64,000 nucleotides of DNA. It comes from Moniliophthora roreri. Lineage: Eukaryota; Basidiomycota; Agaricomycetes; Agaricales; Marasmiaceae. Each line of letters starts with the position of its first letter. The first letter of the stretch is position 1. Below are positions 34,684 to 47,372 of this stretch, in pieces. The stretch is taken from positions 186,001 to 250,000 of the forward strand of contig LATX02000192.1 of NCBI GenBank assembly GCA_001466705.2, read 5' to 3'. Below the pieces are notes generated by a model that was given only the letters and a program-made list of their open reading frames with translations, did no database searches and was not told the origin of the DNA. A program made the position numbers and the translations under genes.

Positions 34684-37041
34684 TTACTTCTCATCATCCG
34701 GCAGCGCATTGTATGCTGGACACAATGCCTCCCAGTCAGCTCCCGGATGAACCTGAGCACGGATGTCGTCTAATCCCGAAGCCATAACTGTCGCGAGTCC
34801 TGCCTGCATGTGCCAGAAGATGTGACAGTGGAAGAACCAAGGCCCTGGGTTCGCGGTGGAGAACCTCAATGTCGTTCCTGCCGCACCAACGGCAACTACA
34901 TCACGTCTGATGGGGTCTATAGTGTTGACGGCATCAGAAGAGTTGGACTTGATAACGAAGAAGTTGTTTCCGTGAAGATGGAAGGCTGAAAAGATGTGAG
35001 TATCGAATGAGCAAGAAGAGCTAACGAATTACTCACGGTGTGCTTCGTCGTCATCATTAGGAGGGAAATCGACCTGAATGATCGAGTTCGCAGGAAGAAT
35101 GAAGGTGTTCTCCGTAACATTGAAGTCGGACGCATTGTTTGCTCCGTCAAGGATCTTCACGAGAGTAGGGACCTCAGGGGGAAGGTATGAGACGTTGTTA
35201 ACGTTCCAGATTGCTTTGCCGGCCGTCTATCATGGTACAATGAGAACTTACATAAATTCAAAGACTGTATATCACTTACGACGACGAGGTTCAGGGTAAT
35301 GTTGACATCGGGTTCGGGAGCGGGTTCAGCAATGAGAGGCTAAGCGGAATCAATGAGAGGCGAAGGGAGCATCGGTAGAAAAGAGATTCTCACGCGGAGA
35401 TTAGCTTCTACCAAGGCGTTGGGGTTTTCGGGTCCGGCGGTCATCGGGGTGTCAGGATCCTCTTCTGCAGCACCAGCGTAGCGAAGGACAGCTCGAGACA
35501 AAGTGGCGTTCTCTGTGAATAATGAGTGACTTCCGTCGTGCGTAGCGAGACCGACTTACGGTTCAAGTTCCTTGAGGGGGTACCACCGACGAACGGAGCG
35601 TTGACCCAGTAGTTGCCGACAGGTTGGTTAGCTTCCAGCTGTATAAGGGGATCAGCCAGCTATCCATAAACACCGAGAGTATACTTACAACGACTGAATA
35701 TCGTTGCCCAGCGAGAACCTCGAGCTCATTGACCACCATTGGTGTAGTGGGAACACCATCGGCCTCAATGATCTACCACGATCATGTCAGCATTGTTTCA
35801 GAATGCAAGGCGTAAGATGTACCGTCAGATCGTGGTTATCCACCGAGATGGTAAAGACGTTCCTGGCAGACTCGTTGATGATTCGGAAGCGGTATCGCTT
35901 GCCTGGTTCAACGTTGACGACGGAGAAAGGCACCTAAATAGGGGATGAACAGCTGAGACTACATGATATCGAAGAAAGGACAAACCTCAGGACCGCCATT
36001 GAAACGGCCAGCACCATTGAAGGTACCGCTGTCAGAGACAGGGACAATACCAGTGGCGACGTATCCAGCAAGCAAGGGGATGGTACTATTATGCCACCAA
36101 TCACCAACTTGCCAGATCTAGACGGTTTTGCCCTACGTATCAGTAACGTGTCCCTTTTTCAGTAACATCAAGGCTTACTGTCGTCTCGTCGTCTACATCG
36201 TAGAGGTCCAAGTGGGGGTCCTCGTCGTCTGCCGAGTCGTAAGTCTCCCACAGTTAAAAGCCGATGGTATGAAACACCAACCATAAATGACCAGAGGTCC
36301 ACGAAGCCCCTGCGAACAGGTCAAATTTAGCACCTCCACACCCACGAATAGAACAGGACACATACATCGACGTATTGTACGCTCAGTTGACTGTGGTACC
36401 AAAAAGTACCGGTCTGGGTGAGTTGAATTTGGTAGGTGTAGCTGGCGTTGGGTCCGATGGGACACGTGGTGACGAAAGGCGTGCCTTCATTGAACGAATC
36501 CGCTGTCGATACGAAGATTCCATCAAAGTCCTGTAGCGAACGAATTTTGAGTTCAAGTCCTCGACATTCCTAAGCGGATGAAAGCGTACCAGACTTGTAC
36601 TACGACGCATCGTAGGGTCCTCCTATACAACCGAGGGATGTTATACACGAATATCGTCGCAGACATAGACAGAACTTACGAGCTGATTGTTCACCGTGAC
36701 TTGAAGAAGATCGCCCTTCTTGGCCCTGATAAGAGGGCCCGGATAACTGGTAAACTTGAATTAGTATGAGGTGCGCAGGAAAAGGCGCTTCATACGTACG
36801 TTCCATTGGCCACGATAGTACCTGAGCGGGAAGAGGTACGTGAGACACCGGAATCCAAAACAGAGGAAAGTAAAGACATACTGCGAGTAAAGCCATCCGG
36901 AGCCAGTTGCGCGTTAACCACGTCGAGGGTAACAGCGTTGACATTTGGTGACTCTTGCCTCGGCTTGACGACACCACCGAGAGCCGGGTGAGGTCTGCTG
37001 AGAAGAGCCAGCAAGGCTACTGAGGTTGTAAAGAGATGCAT
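34684..37041 (-). CDS. Laccase-like multicopper oxidase with altered copper motifs
   Basis: Starts 'MHLFTTSVALLALLSRPHPA', a secretion signal, and ends DDEK at 34684, with more than ten short introns. The three cupredoxin domains are recognisable ('NGTYPGPLI', 'GTFWYHS', 'NYWVNAPF', 'HPFHLHG', 'HCHIFWHMQAGL'). C-terminal signatures L3 and L4 are intact, so the type-1 copper site and four ligands of the trinuclear cluster remain. In the N-terminal half the L1 motif HWHG reads DFDG ('STSLDFDGIF') and L2 HSH reads HSQ ('WYHSQLSVQYVDGLRG'). Canonical laccases oxidise phenols and reduce O2 at the trinuclear cluster; three of its eight His ligands are lost here. The frame is open throughout the exons traced, so it may be a secreted protein with changed or no oxidase activity. 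Confidence 0.88.
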
Positions 37042-37861
37042 CTTGAGGCAATAGATGATGAGGCAGTTGCGCTGCTCCAACTTCAGCTCGCTCCTCCCCT
37101 TAAATACTGCATGAAACAACGAGATTTACACGTCCTTTTTGGAGCACTCCAATGGAATAGATGGTATTGTAGCTGAAGGGAGGCATTAGTTGCAAGAACG
37201 CGTCATGGCAGGGAAACTTGTGACGCTTGCCTCTGGGGAATCTAACAATCCTATTTCCATAAAAGTAGTGACAGGATTGGATATTCAAGGATATTCAAGG
37301 CGCGTTGTGGCTCGAAAAAGGGAGATAACGAGCCTAACGTGGGATTTATACATGAGGATGTGAGAGGTTCGACTCTTGACTTGTAGACGTCGTGGTATCG
37401 GGACACGGTTTCTTCCCATTGAATCTTCCCATTGAGTTGGTGCGTGAGCAGTCCGACAATCCCTGGCTTTGCCCGTCATCCGCACACCTGAAAAACCACC
37501 GCGGAAGCACTGGGAAATCTCTCATGCCTTGGAGCTGAAACCACCTATAATAGAAGATGTGAATGAATGCGAGCTCGCAACCGAGAGAAGATCAAGATCG
37601 CACCAAGCAAATACCTTGCTGATCATCATCGAACTAGCGTGCCCCAATTCTCAAGTAAGATCAGAGTTGAGGAGCTCTTCTGTTATTGCAGTGTCGTCCA
37701 TTAGTGCCGTGGGCGAATGAGTTCTGGGAGAGAATAGATTTGCTAAGTTTAGCTCTCACGCTCAACCGCACCCAGTCCGACGGGCGTGCTTTATTACAGA
37801 TACTCTACATTTGCGCATACATTAGTTTATTGTACTCCACAAAGTCCCAATGCATGAATCT
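37042..37861. promoter_or_regulatory. Intergenic region with the laccase-like gene promoter
   Basis: The minus-strand laccase-like gene starts at 37041, so its promoter lies here, and the recyclin gene ends at 37862. A 'ggatattcaaggatattcaa' direct repeat is near 37277-37299. No specific element can be named with confidence. Confidence 0.4.
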
Positions 37862-40800
37862 CTAGCAGATCACGCAATCTTCCTTAAAACTCAGATTATA
37901 CATCGTTTTATCCACGGTTTTTTCGATCTTTTTCCAGTCCGATCGTCGCTGAATGAACTCGTATATATCCTACCAAAAAGCTTTTAGCGGACATCCCACA
38001 TGCAATCAAAAACTACACACCTCAGGTCTATATGCTCCACCATACCTCGTGACATCCCTAACAATTTGTGCCAAATCCTTTGCATCCTCGACGACATAGA
38101 CATGTCCAAGCATTTTCAAGTGCGAAAAGTCAGCTGCAATGGAAGGGACCTTCAATGAAGTGATAAAGGCGTGATAAGCATTTAGATCTGCAATGACTTG
38201 GAAGCCACCATTCAAGGAAATGATTTGACGTTTGATATGTTTTTGCAGGATTCTAAGCACGTAAGAAACGTAAGAAACGTAAGATCGACTTGACAGAGAA
38301 GCAGGGATGACGAACGCGATGAGTCGTATCCCCACCTCCTGGTGAAACACTTCCAGCACCTCCTTGCTCGTACTTCCTTTCAGAAGTTTACAGTGCATCT
38401 CAAGACACTTGATGGCCTCCGTACAACCTTTCGTAGGTCCCAGCTCCAGGTCAGCACCTTCAGGAGGGTAGTACTCCCTCGGCTGTGTAAGCTTGTTGAT
38501 GATATGTTCAACCTTGAAAACGTTCAACCCTAAGCATAAGGAAAAGGCATTACATACGGAACGCACCTGGTTCATCAGTACTTCGGTACCAGCATTCAAG
38601 CCTCCAGCAACACAATCGTCTAAGGCATTTTCAAAACGCTTCTTTTCCCTCACAACAGCGTTCAAGAAATCCGTCCGGTCGATGTGGGGTGCCTACAAGT
38701 CGGTTACGAGGTCAAATGGGTCGAGGGAATGACAAAGTATACGTACCAGTTCTTTATCGAAATACACCTGGACCATGCTCTGGATGGTATCTCCAATGTG
38801 AACAAGCTCAAAGAACTGTAGTAGCGGAGCAACGCTAGTCGTCTCCTCATGCTCTGCTGGCTGATACGAAGTCATACGCCTTGTGGCCCTGTTCATAACC
38901 TATCAGTCAAAGTACAATGTACAGGGAATAGCATCACCACGTACTCTTCAAAGCCCCTCGTGACATGCCCCTCGCCCATGGCACTAAGCATCAAGATGAA
39001 TATCTCCTCGATCGTATCCCTCACACGGTGTCCGTAATGTCCTGGATAACCCGCAAATGTCTCGACACGTTTGAGCGATTCACGGTCCATATGGATCAAC
39101 TCCAGCGCAACATCCAACGAGAGAAGCAAATCCATTTGGTCCAGATTCGCACTGCTAGCATTCATGGAACCCACGGAAGTCCTAGTTGTCGAAGGTGCAA
39201 GGGAAGGTGTCGGTGTAGAGGCAGTAGAACCTGAAGCTGTATGTGTCGACTTGGTCTCTTTTTCGTCCTCATCATCCTCTTCTCCGATTTCAAATACCAT
39301 ATCACCATCGCCACCTCTCAGGTATCCTTCTCTGTCTTCGTCGGCAGCGCCGGTTCCAGCTCCCCATCTCGCCGGATTAAGCATCGCGATACCCTGAACA
39401 GTATTCTCGGTCATCTTCTTGCTGCCGCTCACGATCGCACCACCGACAGCACCGACGGTTCGCGGCACAATAGTCACTGGAAGGAGAAGGACATCTGTGA
39501 ATGAAGCGAGGACGTTTCGCTTAACTTGAGCGGGGTTGTGGGAGGCCAGGAAACGTCCTTGGGTCTGACCCAATGAATTGGAAGGCGTAGTTGTTGAGGC
39601 CACCTATTACAAGAGAATCAGAGAGACAATACGCATGGTATCCTGGTGAAACCGACCTGCGTCTGCCAGCCCTTACATATCCTCTCCAAGGCAAGTTTGG
39701 TAGCCTCCACCTCCTCGTCTAGGTACTCGTCCATGTTCTGTTCAAACATTTGGTATCTGTGCTCTCAATAAATAACAATGTCCAACGCAAAGCAAAAATT
39801 TCTCACACGACATCCTCTGCCCGCGTCCGTGAAACGACTGTCTGGTTATCCTCAGCTTTCTCTACCATAGTAACACCGTTTACGACAACATTTAACTTGG
39901 GTGTCTCGCGCGCAGTAGCGGCTTGCATGATAGCATCTACCATCCGCCAAGCCTCTCTAAATGTTGCTGCGACTGCTTTGAGATAAGTGTCCGTAGAAAT
40001 CTCGCGAGCCCGCAGGAGAAGAGACGATATGTATTCCCCAACCTATCTCGATGTCAGAACGCAAGACAAGTCATGGGATACATACGTACTCACCACTTCA
40101 TTAGCGACTCTCTCTGCAAACATCACGAGTACGTCAGATTCCGGAGGAAAGACCCGAACAGCTATCGATCCATGCTCGACAATAGCACCTCGGATCGTAC
40201 CCATAAACTCGTCCATAGGGTCGAAATCCAGGGTATCTGACTTGGTGAAATTATCCAATGGATCCCCCTTGCTTTCGTAGAAAATCTCCCTCTTCTCCGC
40301 CCATACTTTGCCCATATCCCAATCTGACGTTTTCGTGTTATGATCCGAAACCCATATGAGCCAGCTGGATTCTGCTGCCTCGCGCATTCCAGATTCGTCC
40401 GACTTGCCATCGCTCATATCAAACGCAGCAAGTAAATTGGCGTCGAATCGGTCCATAGCTGAACGTAAAGACGAATGCAACGGTGACCATTGTCGTATAG
40501 GTTGAATAAGAGGCGAAAGGTATGACGATAAGAGACAAAGCGCGAGTGCTTCTTGTCGTATCGAAGGTTGTAATGACGAGGAAAGGGTCGATGCGAGTGA
40601 GGAGAGAATGACATGTGGAGGTTCATTCAGAAACTTTGTGAGAGGTTTGAGCAAATTGTGTGCGCGTATGAACTGATTCCGGTAATTGTTTTCAACAGGA
40701 ACTGTTGGTGCTGTTGGTGCTGGCTTTGACGTTGCAGCAGCAAGTGCACTGTCGAATCCGCCGACAAAGTCACCCATCTCATCTTCATCGCCTGCCATGA

Positions 40801-41176
40801 GGTCCCCCGACGCAAAATCACCAAAATCATCATCGACAGCTATCGTCGGCGGTGCTGCAGCTCTCGAAGCTGCGACTTGTCCCTTCTTATGGGCATCTAG
40901 GTCGTCCAAAACAGTTTGGAGGCCGTACTTTTCCACTCCGAGTGCCTTCCATCTCTTCTCCCATATTTTGTCGTTACGAGTGAGTACAGCCGCTGCTCGT
41001 GACGCGAGGCTGTAATTTGGAAAATCAGGGATAGGTAGATGGTTGAGAATGAGGAGATGAACATCAGTGGGAAGTCTTCCTATCAGTTTTGGCACGTTTT
41101 TGGACGGTTTCGGCGTCGGTTTTCCCAAGACAGAGTTGTACAGGCGAGTAGGCTGTAGGGTCGTGAATTTGTCCAT
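37862..41176 (-). CDS. rcy1: Recyclin-1-like F-box / Sec10 exocyst-family protein with CaaX end
   Basis: The first exon (from 41176) gives an F-box at about residues 32-75 ('IGRLPTDVHLLILNHLPI' to 'DKIWEKRW'), an acidic linker and the start of a Sec10-type helical domain. Later exons at about 40043-39610, 39603-38893, 38896-38693 and 38665-38006 continue that domain ('FFELVHIGDTIQSMVQVYFD', 'GGLNAGTEVLMNQV', 'DVTRYGGAYRPE'), and the last exon ends 'YNLSFKEDCVIC' and TAG at 37862. CVIC is a plausible prenylation box, as at the end of yeast Rcy1. Rcy1 works in endosome-to-Golgi recycling and binds Skp1 through the F-box. Exon junctions in the middle were not all verified. Confidence 0.88.
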
Positions 41177-41852
41177 TTCCTGGTCATGTCATGAGATCGA
41201 GGATTTGATCTGGCACCAAGAAGAAGGATTAGAAAAACGTCCGGTGATGAGAGGAGGTTTTCAGAGAAAGAACTGACATGTCTTGTGAGCCGAGAGCAAC
41301 CTCGACAAGTGGAACGATAATCGGTATGCCGGAACGACTTGTGCTGGCTGGGTTGTGGTCAAGAGCAGTGCCGACTTGGGAATTACCGCCGGCGCTTGTC
41401 ATCAGCGTCTGCGGAAGTGACTGCGGGATGCTGTGTTCATCAGACTCCATTCAACGATTCTAAGTACTAGGCTAGTGAGTACAGTGATATAATTGAACCA
41501 ATCGAAACCTTGCAATGCGTCGTGATTGTAACTAATAAATATACAGTTTGTGAACGTGTCGTATGCTAAAGGTGTAATTGCGATGCATGCACAAAACAGA
41601 AACGAAATGCTTATGCGTGAATGCGTGAATATGAGTAGAGAGATAATGCTAGACGTAAAAGGAAATATATGTACGATGAAAGGAAATCGTCGCGATACGA
41701 ATGTGAAAGGCGGTTCTGTCTGGCACCATGAAAGTACTATTAGAGCACTCATGCTGCGGGACGACGAGATCGTCCGGACACGGATAGCGCTAGCTCAAAG
41801 GACCCAGCCCCCCAAGCTTACGAGCTACCATCGCGCGTACGCACCATAGGGC
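41177..41852. other. Intergenic, head of rcy1-like gene to tail of OTU gene
   Basis: No gene is supported; the rcy1-like promoter is expected here. Short open frames on both strands have no recognisable content. Confidence 0.5.
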
Positions 41853-44800
41853 CTATATCTTCAACTCCCTGAAACCCCTCACGTCAACTCTTCCCGATCC
41901 ATTACTCAACCACTCCTCACTTGCCTCTTCCGCACGAAGCTTACCACCGGGTATCACAATCTTGCCCACACTCGCAGTGGGCGTAGCTCGGGGCTTAGGC
42001 AGTCCAAGCCTCTTCCGCTCTCTCCGCGTAAGCGGCCGTCCAGCGGTATTATTGGGATTGGGAACAAGTTTTCTCTTGCCCTTTGAACTCGGAGGAGACT
42101 GTACCCGGTTCAAATTTGGCTCCAGACCCTCATCTGGATCCACATCCTCATAATCATCATCGTCCTCTTCCTCCTCCCGTTCAACCTCATCGTCATCATC
42201 CTCGTCTAACGATGCGGAAGACGAAAGTTTACGCTCAATCTCCCTCTCCTCCTCCGTATCATGATCCGTATCACCTTCCGCGTCGACATCATCAGGCACA
42301 GAAGTAGCCGATCCTGGAACTGGAATGGGCGGAGATGGCGCAACCGTCGTCACCCCCGATGAAGAAGTAGCAGTAGCAGTAGAAACATCCTCTCTACTCC
42401 TACTCCTACTCCTACTCTTCGCAGCAGAACCCGAACGATCGATTCTCGACCTCTTGAAATCTGACTCTGAGCCAGATCCAGCACCGGGAGGCGAACATGA
42501 TACGGCTTTTGATCTTGACTCTTCTGCCTCCTTCACACACTTGGCCACCTCGAGATCCGACACATCCGAGAAACTCTCTTCGAATGACCGTTTCGGTGAA
42601 CGTTGGGCCCGAGAGTCGGAGGATGTGTTGAGATGCGTCAGATGTGTGATGTGAGAAGGAGGCTGGCTCTGGGGTTGAGACTGAGATTGACTTTGAGATT
42701 GAGGCTGGGGCTGAGGCTGAGGCTGTATGTGCTGTTGCTGAGAGACATATGGAAAAGGATATCCCTGCAGATACGGATTGGAATTCAAATTCGGCGGGCT
42801 CCCCGATCGTCCTGTCTGCTGCGAGCCATCTTGACCCTGTGCAGTCTGACTAGTAGGCGAGACATTCGGCGCTGGATACCCATATCCGTACCCATACCCA
42901 TAGGGGTATCCATAAGGTGAATACCCCGCCGCTGCTGCAGCGGCCGCATAACTATACATCGCGGCCATATACGCCTGAGCCTGTGCCTGGGACATGTTCA
43001 TCGGAGCACTAGGGTTGGACATGAGATTCGGATGGGAAAGATTCATGTTCATGTTGAGATAAGGGTTTCCGTTCGTACTAGGTGATGCGCCGGGGGTGTT
43101 AGTATATCCATGTCCATAGACGTACATCCCGGTACCACCGGGATTAGGGTTATTGTTCGTAGATGTAGGCGTAGGCGAAGGAGAGTGCGAATTGGGAGGT
43201 GAGGTAGCGACTGATGGCACGTTGGAGGTCACCGTCGTCGTCTTTGTAGGTGATGCCATATCCACGTCCTTATCACCTTCATCGTCCGATGATGACTCGG
43301 AAGTCAAAGGTGAGGTTCCTGGAGAAGGATAAGACTCCACATCGATAACCTCGATGTCCTTGGAAGGTTCAGAAGTCGTACTATTGGATGGAGATGCCAA
43401 TGACTTCCTAGGTGGTATCCTCAGTTTGAAGCCGCTCTTTACAGGGAGAGGTGCAGATGGCTCCGGGGGTAAGACGTCGTCCACAGGCTCAGCTTTCACC
43501 TTCACTTCCTTGCTCTTGGACTTTGGGTTCGAAGTAGAAGCTTTGCCTTTGGCTTTTGATCGAGGCTTCGAGGTTTCGGCCCCACCACTGCCATCATCTT
43601 CACCATCGGATTTCAGGAATCTATTCATCGACTGTGAAGAGACAGTGGCTTGTGAGGAAGACGGCTTGGGAGAGGTAGCAGCAGCAGCACCCTTCTCCTT
43701 TGCCTTGGCGACCTTCTTCTCTCGCTTTTCCTTCTCCTTTCTCTCTCGCTCACGTTTGCGGGCTTTGGCTGGGGAGAGGTTCTCTTCCTCGCCACCAATG
43801 GAAGAATACGAGGTCTGCGAGTCGGCATGGGAGAACGGTGAATTGGAAGTGTGTGATGACGACGATGACGAATCGTCTCCAGGTGGAGGCGTCTCCTGTA
43901 CATCGGGGATACCAGTATGTGGGCCACGAAGGTTTCGAATTGAAGAAAAGTGTTCCCAGTCGTGATAGCTAACGACAAAAGGGGGGAAAATACGGAAGGA
44001 AACAAGGTAGAGTGTATATTAGAACGACGAAGAATAAAAGACGCTGGAAAGAGAGACATACGCGACGTATATCGTCGGTCCACTGGTCTGTGTCTGCGGC
44101 TCGTCCACTGTCATCTCTTCAGCATCTTCTTCAGCATCTTCTGCTTCAGTATCAGCCGCAGCTGCAGCTGCAGCCTCCTTCTTCCGCTTGGCATCTTCCT
44201 CCTTCTGGCGTTGAAGTTCTCGCCTACGCTGTCGCTTCTCTCGTTCATTCAAACCAGCTTCGCTGTCAAACTGCTGGTCTTTAGAGCGGGTATGCCGTGA
44301 AGGTGAATCATCTACTGCCATGGCGTTGGATTTGGAAGGTGTTGTTGGAGGTGTAGTCTTCTCCTTCTTGACCTTCTTCTTGGGTGTCGGCGGAGTAGTG
44401 CTAGTGGACGCCTTTGGCGGAGGGTCGTACTGGATGACGTAGACCAATCCTGGCTGGATGACCTTGACGTTCCTCTGCGTTAACTGCGCAAACGCCGAGA
44501 GTTCCATGTGTCCTCCGTATACTGCGTTCTGACGCATGCCCGCTACGTAGGCTTTCAAACCGCCGCCTTTGCCCTTGCGCGCTCCGGAGTCGCCAAACTC
44601 GTCGATATCGACGAACCCCTCATATCGTTCCGGATTTGCTTCGATGAAGTCACAGATGTCCCGCCGGACTACATGGTGTTTTGAAGGTGACCCATAATAT
44701 TGATCGGAAAGCGCACGGAAGAGACAGTTTCCATCACCCAAAGTCGGCGCAGCGTATAATCCAAGAGAACGGAGCTGATTGTTCAATAATTCGGTATTTT

Positions 44801-44943
44801 GTGACGGGTCAGAGGTGAGAAGCTAGTAGTACGAATAAATAACAAGGTAAAATGGCGAAAACTGGAAGGAAACACACATTCGATTTGCCTGAAGACCGGG
44901 TAGCTCTAGTTCTAAAGGATTTTGTCTGAGCTTTCTTACCCAT
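41853..44943 (-). CDS. OTU-domain cysteine protease (OTUD3-like deubiquitinase)
   Basis: Three exons (44878-44943, 44062-44822, 41853-43968) join in frame to 980 aa. The N-terminus 'MGKKAQTKSFRTRATR' is basic, followed by 'TLGDGNCLFRALSDQ' with the catalytic Asp and Cys. The segment 'KAYVAGMRQNAVYGGHMELS' lies between, and after the second intron 'AYHDWEHFSSIR' supplies the catalytic His. A coiled, charged stretch ('NEREKRQRRRELQ') interrupts the domain before that His. The 650-residue C-terminal half is low complexity: Lys-rich, Ser/Pro-rich, a Tyr-Gly repeat ('YGYPYGYGYGYGYP'), a Gln-Pro repeat and acidic runs, so it is probably disordered. It probably removes ubiquitin from substrates; the long tail is unusual for this family and may localise it. 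Confidence 0.9.
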
Positions 44944-46444
44944 GAAAATATGCACACAACGAGGAGGGAAAGCAAGGAATTGGGCGGTGTTTGGGGTCCG
45001 CCCAGTACCCCGGGAACTGCATCATCAGCCACGTGTAACCCAATGTGCGCCTCGCCAGAAACGCGTGTACAATGACAGCGATAATGTACAAAAAAAAAGT
45101 ATCACTATCTACAGAAAGGGCAGAGAAGCGAGCTCATGATCATGTATAAGACGCTGAAGAAGGGGAGAACAATCCATTACTGTTGTCCTGAGCGGTGGGA
45201 AGATGATAATCTGGGGTATCTGGAATATCTCCGACCTCGATGCAAGCCTTGTTCTGCGATAGGAAACTGCTAGTCTACCATGTGAAATTTTGGTCAACTC
45301 GACTCGGAGCCCTTGAGAGACAAGAAAAACCGAGTTATGGATTGACCTGTCCTTTCCCAGTCCTCAGAGCCGCACCCACGATAATAGAGCCTTGACGCAA
45401 ACAGTCAAGAGTTTAAGGAGGAAGATTGCGCAGGTGTGCACAGCATCTTGATAGTTTGTGGGTGTTTGTAGGCACGTCAGACCGGCGTCAAAACTTCTTG
45501 TTCTCCATCGCCCTGACGGCATTGTCCGTCACCTCCAGCTCAAAAAATATGGAGTTTGCGAGTCTTCATGAAATCGATTGGAGTGCCTGGACTGAAGGCA
45601 TGGACAATGGAAGGCAGGCAGGCAGGCAGGCAGAAGCAGTCTGACGCCGCTGCGTTTTCAGGCAAGACGTGAGTTCCCTTCTTCCTGTCATGGTGTCTCG
45701 GGCGTGTGGCTTAAAGTGCTGCGTAGGCGCTCGTTGCTTACAACTAGGTCCATGTATATTCAACACTTCGATGTAAATATGGAAGCGAATCCTTTCGGCT
45801 ATTATCAAAGATTCCTCTCGAACTTTGTTCCATTCTTCGTAGAACTCTGAGAAAACAGCTCTTCAAATTGCGCACCAGCGCAATGTCCGATGACTTCGTC
45901 ACTCATCTAGCGCGCAGAGCGCCTATTCCAAAAACGGCCGAACGTCAAAAGAAAATCATCGCACAGCATCAATACAGCTACTACAAAACCTCGCCTGCCA
46001 TCATTCCCCTCTTTCTTCCAAACCCCCATCATCGTGCTCTCCACGCGATGCTCCCCCCGTCGCTCCCCCCATCACAAAGCATTGTCCACTCAGCTCAGAA
46101 ACGACATGCTCTCTGCTCATAGTACGCCACACCTTGACTATATCCATGCTCACAGAAGCTGGAAAACGTGTCGAAAACGACTGACCAGGTGTGTACGGTG
46201 TGCCTACTCTTCCCACTGTCACTCACAGCTAACTTGCCTTCTTATACATAGTCACTATCGTGGCTCACCTGTCCCATCGCCACACTACGTACCCTGTTAT
46301 CTGCGAGAGTACGCTGTCTTAACCTGCTACTCGCAACTGACCCCATCGTCTCACCCCTAGAAGTAGAAGAAGAGAGAACAATAACCGTCGAGTACGTCCT
46401 ACCGTCTTCATCACCATTCTATCTGCAGCTCATTACTCTGGCAG
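44944..46444. other. Intergenic with an AGGC microsatellite
   Basis: Holds the OTU gene promoter on its left side. At about 45613-45636 there is an (aggc)n run. No coding gene could be supported; short frames lack family features. Confidence 0.4.
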
Positions 46445-46467
46445 GGTTTAAATCATAAATTTAAACC
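46445..46467. other. AT-rich 9-bp inverted repeat
   Basis: GGTTTAAAT at 46445-46453 and ATTTAAACC at 46459-46467 surround five bases. It sits 13 bp upstream of the perfect hairpin at 46481 and may mark the start of the hairpin array. Confidence 0.6.
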
Positions 46468-46903
46468 TCACAGAAGAATGTGCTCCTTTGGTCAATGAGT
46501 TGACCAAAGGAGCAGACGGGTTCTCAGTGAGTATTCATATCCTCGTGCCGCAGCGTCCACCTCATGTTCGTGAATCTTCGACTAGAAAAAAGTACGTATC
46601 CCTTGTATTCTTCCGTCGCATTTGCTCATGATGCCACGCAGAAGAATATAAATAAGGAGTGAAATAGACCGTACAGCGGAAATTCAGGTACGTGCGTTAC
46701 AGGTCTCGTTCGGTTCACTGTCTGACAGTTTACTCGTAGTATCCCTCAAGAAAGAACAAAAAAAATGAAAGCCCTGCCCCTCCGTCAGTCGGAAGATTAT
46801 ACTGATGCGAGGGGAAGATGACAAGGCAGTTCGTACCTGGAATCCACGCCATCACATCCATAAATCAACCGTTGCCCCTTCAGAAAACAAGACGAAAACC
46901 TTG

Positions 46904-46962
46904 GTGCGTGAATACCCCGAGTACTCGACCCCTACGTTCACACAAGCTGACTTCTCGAACAG
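46904..46962 (+). other. Predicted intron 2 of the hairpin array
   Basis: GTGCGT donor, CTGAC at 46947-46951, AG at 46961-46962, followed by 'ggaaaaatagg' and a hairpin. Splicing is inferred from consensus only. Confidence 0.45.
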
Positions 46963-47123
46963 GGAAAAATAGGCCCCTCCGTTGGTCGGAAGAATGTACC
47001 AACGAGAGGGGTCGGACGAGGTTAAAAGTTTGTGTTCTCGTTTTTTTGCTTCGGCGTGACGTAAATGGGCTAACCGTCGCTTCGTCGGCCTTCAGAAAAT
47101 AAAAGAAAAAAGAAACATAAAAG

Positions 47124-47178
47124 GTGTGTTTCGCTGCTTGTTTATTTCACGCATCTGTTAACTGACCGAAGACTCTAG
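47124..47178 (+). other. Predicted intron 3 of the hairpin array
   Basis: GTGTGT donor, CTGAC at 47162-47166, AG at 47177-47178, followed by 'ggaaaaatagg' and a hairpin. Confidence 0.45.
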
Positions 47179-47317
47179 GGAAAAATAGGCTCCTCTTTGT
47201 CGGTCGGAAAAATGTACCGACAAAGGGAGTCGGATGAAATCAAGGTTTGCTTTCCTTGGCGCTTGGTTGGCGATACTGGCTGATTATCGTTGACCTGATC
47301 TTCAGTAAGAATAAAAG

Positions 47318-47372
47318 GTACGTGTGGCTACTCGTTCGTTCTACACATCCATTATCTGACCGAGAACTGCAG
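47318..47372 (+). other. Predicted intron 4 of the hairpin array
   Basis: GTACGT donor, CTGAC at 47356-47360, AG at 47371-47372, followed by 'ggaaaaatagg' and a hairpin. Same length as the previous intron. Confidence 0.45.

Noticed and set aside
43354..44300. Plus-strand frames of up to 203 codons opposite the OTU gene
   Set aside because: Antisense of a low-complexity coding exon, which commonly stays open on the other strand.
45613..45636. (AGGC)n as a telomere-like or CRISPR-like repeat
   Set aside because: Simple microsatellite with no spacers and not a telomere unit.
46818..47102. 94-codon basic frame across the hairpin array
   Set aside because: Runs through predicted introns and hairpins, is not kept in the other units and has no family resemblance.
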